From JAIBCL01 sp031411695 (GTDB taxonomy: Bacteria; Verrucomicrobiota; Verrucomicrobiia; Verrucomicrobiales; Verrucomicrobiaceae): a stretch of DNA of 14,483 nucleotides. Made by a program: the position numbers and the translations under genes. Positions 1-5,821 of the stretch are shown piece by piece. The DNA is taken from NCBI GenBank assembly GCA_031411695.1, contig JANOBO010000025.1, forward strand, positions 1 through 14,483, in the 5' to 3' direction. Each line of letters opens with the position of its first letter. Within the stretch, counting starts at the first letter, position 1. The notes beneath the pieces are model-generated. The model saw nothing but the letters and a program-made list of their open reading frames with translations. It made no database searches and was not told where the DNA came from.

Positions 1-1310
1 TCCGCTTTCTTGCCGCGGCCCGCGAGGCTCTCGCGATGTTTCTCCAGCGTGATGGCAAACGCGCGCGGCGAGGAGAACAGCCGCTTTTTGAGGAGGTTCA
101 GGATGAACTGGCTGCCGAATTCCCGCTTCGTTCCAGCGACCGCCTTGGCGAGACCTTCGCCGTAACGCCGGAGCAACTTGTGGGCATCGCGCTCCTCGGT
201 CGTGTAATCGACTTCCAACGGTTTGATTTCACGCTTGGGGTAGATTGGTTTGCCGTCCGCATCCACGAGGTCGGTCTTGAGTCGCCGCACCATGACGCGC
301 TGGAGCTGCTTTTCCTCGGGCATGATGTTCCGCGCGAACCGCTGATCATCAAGCAACTCGAGCAGCGACGTGAAGGATTCCTGGTAGCCGTTGTGTGGCG
401 TTGCGGTGAGGAAGATGCGGTGCTCGAAATGCGGCGCGACCCTGCGGATGAGGCTCGTGCGCTGGCTTTCGAGCGCGTAGTGCGTCGCCATCGCCGGGGC
501 GACATTGTGCGCCTCGTCCACGACGAGAATGTCGAACTTCCGCGGATATGTGATGTGCGGCGGGAGAACGTCTTTGATGAGGCGCAACGCTTCGCCGGAC
601 TTCATCCAGTCCATCGAGGTGATCAGCCGGGGGAATGAAGTCCACGGATTCACGTGGATGCCCTGCTCGCGGCGGAGAGTCTTGAGGTATTCGGTATCGA
701 CGATGCGGAACTCTAGGCCGAACTTTTCCTGCATCTCCAACCGCCACTTCAATTGCAGCGAGGACGGGCACACGACGAGAACGGTGCGGGCGCGATGGCG
801 GACGAGCAGTTCCTGGATGACGAGCCCGGCTTCGATGGTTTTCCCAAGGCCGACGTCGTCCGCGATCAGGAGATTGACCCGAGCCATGTCGATGGCGCGC
901 ACGACGGGATCGAGCTGGTAGCTCTCGCTGGAGGCTCCGCTGCGGAATGGCGACTGGAGGAAGCTGCGATCCGCATTGGTGGCGGCACCCCAGCGCACCG
1001 CATCAAGGAAAGCTTGGAGACGCACGGCATCGTCGCAGCCGGAGATCGCCGGCAGGCCAGCCCGCTCCAGGACACGAGCGCCGGGTTCTAGTTGCCAGAC
1101 GACTTGAAGCTCCTCGCCGAGCGAATCTTCATCCACGGAAACGAGACTGACCAAGCCCTGACGAGTGGGCGCGAACAGATCGCGAAACGCGGAAGCCCCA
1201 ACATCGTCAACGACCCACTGCCGCCGCCGGACCTCGACCAACTGACCTTGTTCCGGGAAAGCGCAGCCGTCGTCAAAAGCGGCTATTGTCGTCGGGCGTT
1301 GTTCATTCAC
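1..1310 (-). CDS. drmD: DrmD-like SNF2-family helicase, N-terminal part (runs off the left edge)
   Basis: This open frame has no stop from a GTG at 1310 to position 1, giving 436 codons of an incomplete protein. It shows superfamily-2 ATPase motifs in order: Walker A DDVGLGKT (residues 151-158), DEAH box (265-268) and motif III TATPHN (302-307). The lead-in SYQLDPVVRAIDMARVNLLIA and the later KKRLFSSPRAFA are, from memory of the family, typical of DrmD, the SNF2-like helicase of class 1 DISARM phage defence. The C-terminal helicase lobe lies outside the window. BREX type 3 BrxHII is the closest alternative, and a plain SNF2 helicase is possible. The gene follows the cytosine methyltransferase by 87 bases on the same strand, so the two are probably one operon. 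The start is uncertain: the frame is open upstream to a TGA at about 1387, but GTG at 1310 is the only conventional start there and it lacks a Shine-Dalgarno site. Confidence 0.8.
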   Translation of the reverse strand, partial: MNEQRPTTIAAFDDGCAFPEQGQLVEVRRRQWVVDDVGASAFRDLFAPTRQGLVSLVSVDEDSLGEELQVVWQLEPGARVLERAGLPAISGCDDAVRLQAFLDAVRWGAATNADRSFLQSPFRSGASSESYQLDPVVRAIDMARVNLLIADDVGLGKTIEAGLVIQELLVRHRARTVLVVCPSSLQLKWRLEMQEKFGLEFRIVDTEYLKTLRREQGIHVNPWTSFPRLITSMDWMKSGEALRLIKDVLPPHITYPRKFDILVVDEAHNVAPAMATHYALESQRTSLIRRVAPHFEHRIFLTATPHNGYQESFTSLLELLDDQRFARNIMPEEKQLQRVMVRRLKTDLVDADGKPIYPKREIKPLEVDYTTEERDAHKLLRRYGEGLAKAVAGTKREFGSQFILNLLKKRLFSSPRAFAITLEKHRESLAGRGKKA

Positions 1311-1397
1311 ATGGACAAGCCCAGCCGACAGCAGTGCCGGATTATTGCTGAAAGGACCGCCGCCGAGGTTTTCCGCGGCGCGAGATCAATCGTGGCA

Positions 1398-2504
1398 TTA
1401 GAGATCATCCGCATCCTCCGCGACTTCCTCAAGATGCCGCTTGATCGTGAGACCGACGATTTTTCCAAGCCGGACGGGAACCGCATTGCCGATCATTTTT
1501 CCGATCGACTTGAAATGGTATTCGTCGCCGGGTTTCACAAACTCGTAAGTTTTCGGGAACGATTGCAGAATCGCTCCCTCCCGCAGGGAAAGGGCACGAT
1601 CCTGATCCGGGTGCCCAAACCTCCCGTTTCCAAAACCAAAGAACTGCGTAGTGATTGTGGGTGAAGGTTCACTCGCCTCCATGCGGCCGTAAACGCTCGG
1701 GTAGGTCTTGCCTGACTTTTCGCGATGGCAATCGGCTACCAACTCTTCCGGCCAATCGCGCCACGATCCGCCAGGCGTAGAATGCTGAATCCGGCGAAGG
1801 TTGAGCGGTGAGAGCCGGCTCGTGCGGTGGAGAGGATCGATGTCGGAGACTTCGCCGGAAGCCAGTCGTGGAAGTTTGCCGATCGCCTGGGAGACTTTCA
1901 GATATTTGGACGGTTTGTGCGTCGGCGCGATCAGCTTGATGGGGCCGAACTTTGAGGCCACGAGCACAAGGCGGCGCCGGTGCTGCGGAATGCCGTAATC
2001 GGGGCAAAAGACGACGCGCTTTTCCTCATCCTCGGAAAAGAAAAACCCCTCGTCCTTCAGCGTCTTGAGGAAGTCCTTGAAAATGCTGTGCCGCTGAAGT
2101 TCGGGGACGTTTTCCATGCTCACGATGTCCGGCTCCAGTTCGCGAACGATGCGCGCGAATTCGCCGAGCAGCCCCCACTTCGCGTCCTCTTTTGCATCCT
2201 GGCCCTGCCTATATTTCGAAAATGGAGCACAGGGCGCGCAGCCGACCAGGATTCGGAGATGATCGTTCGGGTAGTGCGCGGCAAGCTGTTTTCCCGTGAG
2301 GTCGGCAACGCTCTCCTTCATGAAGACAGCCGGAGCGTTGTTGTGCTTGTAAGCGTATTCGCAGGAGCCCTCGATGTCGTATCCAGCAACCACCGGAATT
2401 CCGGCATCCAAGAGCCCACGCGTCAGCCCTCCGGCACCGCAGAAGAGGTCGACAGCGGTAGCGGGGAGAGCAAGTTTCTTTTTTCGAGATTGATGACGCT
2501 TCAT
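1398..2504 (-). CDS. C5 cytosine-specific DNA methyltransferase
   Basis: This 368-aa protein transfers a methyl group from S-adenosylmethionine to carbon 5 of cytosine in DNA. The family motifs are in canonical order: motif I DLFCGAGG (19-26), motif IV PCAPFS (91-96) with catalytic Cys92, motif VI ENV (131-133), motif VIII QHRRR (174-178), and motif X GNAVPV (339-344). All key residues are present, so it is probably active. The target-recognition stretch between motifs VIII and IX is short (about 195-300). Its start is an ATG with TTGAC 15 bases upstream. It sits between a 141-base gap (upstream) and the DrmD-like helicase (downstream), which suggests the protective methylase of a DISARM-like system; class 2 DISARM uses a C5 enzyme, DrmMII. 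A phage anti-restriction methylase or solitary methylase is the alternative. Several 60-base lines of the gene count to about 50% GC, below the tail genes. Confidence 0.95.
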   Translation of the reverse strand: MKRHQSRKKKLALPATAVDLFCGAGGLTRGLLDAGIPVVAGYDIEGSCEYAYKHNNAPAVFMKESVADLTGKQLAAHYPNDHLRILVGCAPCAPFSKYRQGQDAKEDAKWGLLGEFARIVRELEPDIVSMENVPELQRHSIFKDFLKTLKDEGFFFSEDEEKRVVFCPDYGIPQHRRRLVLVASKFGPIKLIAPTHKPSKYLKVSQAIGKLPRLASGEVSDIDPLHRTSRLSPLNLRRIQHSTPGGSWRDWPEELVADCHREKSGKTYPSVYGRMEASEPSPTITTQFFGFGNGRFGHPDQDRALSLREGAILQSFPKTYEFVKPGDEYHFKSIGKMIGNAVPVRLGKIVGLTIKRHLEEVAEDADDL

Positions 2505-2509
2505 GTTCC
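2505..2509 (-). other. Short pre-start spacer of the methyltransferase (weak GGAAC)
   Basis: The bases just before the methyltransferase ATG read GGAAC on the coding strand, too close to the start to act as a good ribosome binding site. No Shine-Dalgarno sequence is visible further upstream, so the TTGAC element at 2520-2524 is the only notable start-associated signal. Confidence 0.15.
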
Positions 2510-2519
2510 GACAGGCGGC

Positions 2520-2524
2520 GTCAA
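2520..2524 (-). promoter_or_regulatory. TTGAC element 15 bases before the methyltransferase start
   Basis: TTGAC lies in the larger string CGTTGACGCCGC. That same 12-mer precedes the tape measure gene at the far end of the window. The role is unknown: it looks like a -35 box, but a -10 box at usual spacing would fall inside the coding region, so a translation-start signal is as likely. Confidence 0.5.
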
Positions 2525-2611
2525 CGTGTCAGACGACCCCACCCGGGGCAAGGTCGCCGGCATGATGGCAAGCAGATTCTTTAAGATCGCCCGATTCAAT
2601 GATACCGGCAC

Positions 2612-2642
2612 TGCACACAAGCGCGCGCCGCTGCCGTGTGCA
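2612..2642 (-). terminator. Hairpin just after the membrane-protein gene, possible terminator
   Basis: TGCACAC and its exact reverse complement GTGTGCA form a 7-bp stem around a 17-base centre. That centre can add an inner AGCG/CGCT stem. The hairpin starts 3 bases after the stop codon of the coiled-coil membrane protein, where a transcription terminator would be expected. There is no T-run after it on the coding strand, so intrinsic termination is uncertain. It marks the boundary between the phage operon and the methyltransferase/helicase pair. Confidence 0.35.
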
Positions 2643-2645
2643 TGG

Positions 2646-3035
2646 TTATTTGCGCCGTGGACGCCGTGGCGGGGCCGGTTCGCGCCAGTGTTCCTTGAGC
2701 CACTCTCGCATCGCATCGACCGCCGTGGCCATCGAGAGCATCGCCTGGGTGCTCTCCTTTTGCAGAGTTACGAGCGTGTTGTTCGTCTCGCGACGCTCGG
2801 CCGACATCGCGCTGCGTTCAGCGAGGACTTCTTCCACGAACTTCTCGTGGTGTGAGATGACTTCCTTGAATTTCGCCTCGTCGCTCTCGCGCCGTTCCAG
2901 ATCGGCTTTTTCGCGCTGCTTGTGCTGATAGCGCACGATGCAGCCCAGAATGAGCAGGAGCGCGATCGTGAGCGCCTGACCGGGTAGGGTCGCGGCTTTT
3001 TCGGAGATTTGGAGGATGGATTCGACTTCGCCCAT
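2646..3035 (-). CDS. Small single-pass membrane protein with coiled coil, holin-like candidate
   Basis: The 129-aa product has a short N-terminus, one strongly hydrophobic segment (about residues 17-36, centred on LTIALLLILG) and then a long charged helical region (37-115) likely to form a coiled coil. It ends in a Pro/Arg-rich basic tail. This layout resembles BhlA/UviB-type holin-like proteins and some spanin-like phage proteins. Its place as the last gene of the phage operon also suits a lysis or membrane role. No endolysin is visible beside it, so the assignment is inference. The ATG start is 15 bases after the previous stop. TTGAC lies 14 bases upstream, overlapping the stop codon of the pyruvyl-transferase gene. 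Confidence 0.75.
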   Translation of the reverse strand: MGEVESILQISEKAATLPGQALTIALLLILGCIVRYQHKQREKADLERRESDEAKFKEVISHHEKFVEEVLAERSAMSAERRETNNTLVTLQKESTQAMLSMATAVDAMREWLKEHWREPAPPRRPRRK

Positions 3036-3049
3036 GCAGACTCGGGCGT

Positions 3050-3054
3050 GTCAA
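3050..3054 (-). promoter_or_regulatory. TTGAC element 14 bases before the membrane-protein start
   Basis: The TGA inside this TTGAC is also the stop codon of the upstream polysaccharide pyruvyl transferase-like gene. The spacing to the ATG is 14 bases, the same as for three other genes in the window. Function is unknown. Confidence 0.45.
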
Positions 3055-3785
3055 TGGTCGCTCCGAAGCACGCCCCACTGGCAACCGCGTCCACGCAGCC
3101 ATAGGTGATAGATGGCCTCGTTTTTGAAGTAGGAGTTGGCGTAGAGGTGTGTCTGGCGCCCGGCGATCATCGCAGCGATGGCGAAATGAAGGCGGTCGGT
3201 ATGGATTACGTGGTAGCTCGACGCGATGCGCAGGTAGTCCTCCGCCGTTGCCGCGAGCAGGGCGGGATCTCCGCAGTTCGTGGCGACGGCCGGTTGGTGG
3301 CGCTCGCAGTCGTCGCGCATGAACCAGCCGACGTCATGCTGCGGCTCGTCGAAGTGGATCGTCGGCGCGTAGGCGAGGCCGAGGTCTGGTGCGAGCACCG
3401 CGCGCGGACAGTATTCGAGGCTGCGGTTTTCGCGGGCGAAGAAGTGGTCCGCCTCCAGGTCATCGGGGCCGGTCCAGCTTTGCGGCAGGACGATGAGCGG
3501 CAGGCCATGGGCGTTCGCGATGCCGCGGGCTTCAAGACGCGTGAGTCGCGTCCCTAGATAAAGCGGACCCATGTTGCCACCGCCGCCATAGAACACTGCA
3601 TCCGCGTTTTCGGCGTCGGTGGTGACCGCGATTTGGAAGGCGGCGTAGAGCTGCTCGGCACCGCGCCGGATCAGCAGATCGCCGACATTTCCCGGCCCCC
3701 AAAACTCCATGATCGTCGATCCGCGCCAACGCTCGAAGACATGAGCGTAGGCGGCTGGCTCGAGAATCGGCTGCGGAGTGTTCAT
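3051..3785 (-). CDS. Polysaccharide pyruvyl transferase family protein
   Basis: The 244-aa product matches the pyruvyl transferase family (PF04230 type), which adds ketal-linked pyruvate to sugars of surface polysaccharides from phosphoenolpyruvate. Visible family features are the N-terminal GNVGDLLI (32-39), a GGGGN turn (67-71), LPQS (100-103) and the C-terminal HTDRLHFAIAAMIAG (195-209). The length is slightly short of typical family members (about 280-350 aa). The ATG at 3785 overlaps the TGA of the family-25 glycosyltransferase gene (ATGA), which decides this start over a longer in-frame one at 3890 and implies translational coupling. As third of three consecutive glycan enzymes, it probably modifies the product of the two upstream glycosyltransferases. 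The actual sugar substrate cannot be told, and some family members have other roles. Confidence 0.88.
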   Translation of the reverse strand: MNTPQPILEPAAYAHVFERWRGSTIMEFWGPGNVGDLLIRRGAEQLYAAFQIAVTTDAENADAVFYGGGGNMGPLYLGTRLTRLEARGIANAHGLPLIVLPQSWTGPDDLEADHFFARENRSLEYCPRAVLAPDLGLAYAPTIHFDEPQHDVGWFMRDDCERHQPAVATNCGDPALLAATAEDYLRIASSYHVIHTDRLHFAIAAMIAGRQTHLYANSYFKNEAIYHLWLRGRGCQWGVLRSDH

Positions 3786-4441
3786 CGCAGGAGATGGCTC
3801 ACCATTTCCGGGCAGTATTTCTGCCGGCCTTCCACGTCGTAGTTGCTGTAGCAGTAGCCGGCGATGTCGGACTCGCCGTGTGCCTGCCAAACGAGGTTTG
3901 GAAACGCGGCGTAGGTCGGCAGTTCATCGTGCAACGACGCGAGGAGAACGTCATTGCACAAGTCGCGGGACGAAGAGCGGCCACGCATGACTTTCCGAAT
4001 TTCGCGATACGCGCTCTGCCGAAATGCGACGGCATGGGTGTCGAGCGCACGACTCACGCGCACGAGGCCATCACCCACGAGCTTCGGCGGCGCGAGATGC
4101 TGGCACCCGAAGTAGAAAATCTGCCAGTCATCTGGCAAAGCCAGTGCTGCCACGCGTTCGCGGAATTGCGGGTGAAAGACGGCGTCGTCCTCGAGGACGA
4201 GAAGCGCCGGGGACTGTCGGCGCTCTGCGGCGCGGAGAAGGAATCGGAATGAGAGACTGTTGGCACGCTGGGGCAAACCCTTGAAGCCTTTGTAGCGCCG
4301 TAGCGTTTGCGCATCTGCGGCGCGAAACCACTCGGCAGTTACACCCGCGTCGGCCATGCGGGCTTGGAGCCAGGCTCGGCGATCCTGCCGACGCGGGAGG
4401 CTGATGAAGGAGCGATGCGGAAAGACGGCGTTGAGATCCAC
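3782..4441 (-). CDS. Glycosyltransferase family 25 (LPS-type) protein
   Basis: The 219-aa product has the hallmarks of family 25 glycosyltransferases, which build lipopolysaccharide or decorate proteins. It has an N-terminal FISLPRRQDRR (12-22), the acidic motif LVLEDDAVF (81-89) for metal/nucleotide-sugar binding, DTHAVAF (134-140) and the terminal PNLVWQ...SDI pattern (181-193). The start is GTG at 4441: an in-frame TGA lies just upstream and the first internal ATG would cut off the N-terminal motif. TTGAC sits 14 bases upstream. The gene begins 22 bases after the DUF6734-like gene and ends in an ATGA overlap with the pyruvyl transferase-like gene. Its acceptor may be the phage particle, a tail protein or the host surface; nothing in the sequence decides. 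Confidence 0.9.
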   Translation of the reverse strand: MDLNAVFPHRSFISLPRRQDRRAWLQARMADAGVTAEWFRAADAQTLRRYKGFKGLPQRANSLSFRFLLRAAERRQSPALLVLEDDAVFHPQFRERVAALALPDDWQIFYFGCQHLAPPKLVGDGLVRVSRALDTHAVAFRQSAYREIRKVMRGRSSSRDLCNDVLLASLHDELPTYAAFPNLVWQAHGESDIAGYCYSNYDVEGRQKYCPEMVSHLLR

Positions 4442-4455
4442 GCCGTCCGTGGAGC

Positions 4456-4460
4456 GTCAA
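4456..4460 (-). promoter_or_regulatory. TTGAC element 14 bases before the GT25 GTG start
   Basis: TTGAC lies in GGTTGACGC, between the TAG stop of the upstream gene and the GTG start. The octamer GTTGACGC is shared with the elements before the tape measure and methyltransferase genes. No Shine-Dalgarno sequence is evident here. Confidence 0.45.
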
Positions 4461-4463
4461 CCG

Positions 4464-5357
4464 CTAAAAGGACGCCGCGATGAGAGCCGCAGAGCTGTCG
4501 CACGAACGCTCCTGCACGTTGCCTTCCGAGCGCGGCAATAGCGGCCACGCCGCGAGGAAGCGCGCGTAGGCTTCCGGGAAATCTGCCGCGAGCCGCGCCT
4601 CGGCTTTGGCGATCCATTTATCCTCGCGCTTCGCGCCGCCGGTGAGGTGTGCGTAACCGGCCTTAGCTACCTGCTTCCGCGTTGGTGCGATCGGCAAGAG
4701 CGTCCCGACTTCGACGCCGACCCGTCGCGAGAACACGCCGAGCTGATATTGCTCAATGATCATGGAGGTGGCGGTGCCGTTGAGCGGGCAGCCGCGGAAC
4801 TTCTGCGCGAGGTCGAGGCCAGCCCACGCATAGGCGCGGACGAGCGCCACGTCGTTGCCGCCGAGCAGGCCAGCGTTGTATGCAGCGCCGCCGGACGCGA
4901 AGCCGGCGAGGGCCTGCGCTGCCTGCATTTCCCGCGAGGTGTAGTAGTGCGGAAAGTCCGGCGATTGCGCGAGGAGGCGATGCCGCGTGAGGCGCTTGGG
5001 CAGCGGTTTGAACATCAGCACGTCGCCGTCGAACTGCACGAACGGCTTCTCCTGGAGCGCGCAGGCGACGAGTTTGCCGAGCGCCCAGATGTGCGTGAGG
5101 CCCTCCGAGGGCCAATCTTCAAGCGCCGCGCGGACCTGACCGAACGGCCAACCCAGCCGCGCGGCGATTTCCGCGCCACGCTTGTCGGTCACAAATTCCG
5201 TCTCCGCGAAGGCGCGCGTTGCGAGGTTCGCGGCGAGCGTTTGGATAAGCATTGGGCCTCGTTGCGGAACGAACATCGGCGTGCGCGTCCACAGGCTCAT
5301 CACGCCGCGCAGGCGGCTCGGTCGGCGGATGGATTTCGGAGAAGGTAGATCGCTCAC
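4464..5357 (-). CDS. DUF6734-like glycosyltransferase
   Basis: The 297-aa product looks like the DUF6734 group of putative GT-A fold glycosyltransferases. Recognisable elements are MSLWTRTP near the N-terminus (20-27), WALGKLVAC (91-99), the DxD-bearing FVQFDGDVLMFKPLP (106-120; Asp110 and Asp112), LLAQSPD (128-134), AAYNAGLLGG (158-167) and a C-terminal YAHLTGG (235-241). The DxD would bind a metal and nucleotide sugar. The GTG at 5357 overlaps the TGA of the nucleotidyltransferase-like gene (GTGA), supporting this start; the ATG at residue 20 is the alternative and lies close to where the family normally begins. The acceptor is unknown. It opens a run of three glycan genes inside a phage tail operon. 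The family match is from pattern memory, not a search. Confidence 0.82.
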   Translation of the reverse strand: MSDLPSPKSIRRPSRLRGVMSLWTRTPMFVPQRGPMLIQTLAANLATRAFAETEFVTDKRGAEIAARLGWPFGQVRAALEDWPSEGLTHIWALGKLVACALQEKPFVQFDGDVLMFKPLPKRLTRHRLLAQSPDFPHYYTSREMQAAQALAGFASGGAAYNAGLLGGNDVALVRAYAWAGLDLAQKFRGCPLNGTATSMIIEQYQLGVFSRRVGVEVGTLLPIAPTRKQVAKAGYAHLTGGAKREDKWIAKAEARLAADFPEAYARFLAAWPLLPRSEGNVQERSCDSSAALIAASF

Positions 5358-5821
5358 AACAGGAATCCGCCGAGCGGGGGCGCGGCGACGAACCGCGATC
5401 CGGCTTGCGGGGTTGTGGGAGGCGGCCTGTCAATCGGCACGAAATGCGCGATGCGTTCGACGGGCACCGCGAGATCGAAGGCGCTTCCATCGCGTCGCAC
5501 GATCCGGCGAATGACTGCACCGCGGGGCGCATAGGTCACCGGCATCCGGCGGCAATTGAGCCAGCGGATGCAGAGGTGATACGGATGATGCCAGGGCAGC
5601 GCGGCGAACGCGTGCAGATGCACGGCCCGATCGGTCCGATCCGCGAGCGCCGCTGCGAAACGCTCGGCCATGCGCAGCGGCACGGTGACCAGCACGTCGA
5701 TGTCCGCCGCCGCCGTCGCTTCACCGCGCGCATCGGAGCCGGCGAGACCGACAGTCCCGAGCCGATGCTTCGCCGCGAGTTCCGCGATCAAGTCGCCGAG
5801 ATCAGACGCTGGAGCCTTCAT
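5354..5821 (-). CDS. MNT-type nucleotidyltransferase-fold protein
   Basis: The 155-aa product carries the minimal nucleotidyltransferase signature: GLAGSDARGE (25-34) followed by ADIDVLV (39-45), with Gly28-Ser29 and the metal-binding Asp40/Asp42 pair. This is the pattern of the pol-beta superfamily seen in MntA antitoxins, small tRNA-end or protein AMP-ylating enzymes and nucleotide-second-messenger relatives. A third catalytic acid is not clear; His67-Leu-His follows on a later strand. The second half (from about 92) is not family-typical and ends in a Pro/Gly-rich tail (PPPTTPQAG, then AAPPLGGFLL). No HEPN toxin partner is adjacent. The ATG start overlaps the end of the Tad2-like gene by 20 bases, and its stop overlaps the next GTG, so all three are likely co-translated. 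The target is unknown. Confidence 0.75.
   Translation of the reverse strand: MKAPASDLGDLIAELAAKHRLGTVGLAGSDARGEATAAADIDVLVTVPLRMAERFAAALADRTDRAVHLHAFAALPWHHPYHLCIRWLNCRRMPVTYAPRGAVIRRIVRRDGSAFDLAVPVERIAHFVPIDRPPPTTPQAGSRFVAAPPLGGFLL

Noticed and set aside
36..638. Plus-strand open frame (200 aa) at the left edge
   Set aside because: It lies antisense to the helicase, whose Walker A and DEAH motifs show the true strand.
1340..1387. Imperfect GC-rich hairpin (GCCGCGG-AAAA-CCTCGGC) between methyltransferase and helicase
   Set aside because: One mismatch in seven, no T-run and expected by chance in GC-rich DNA.
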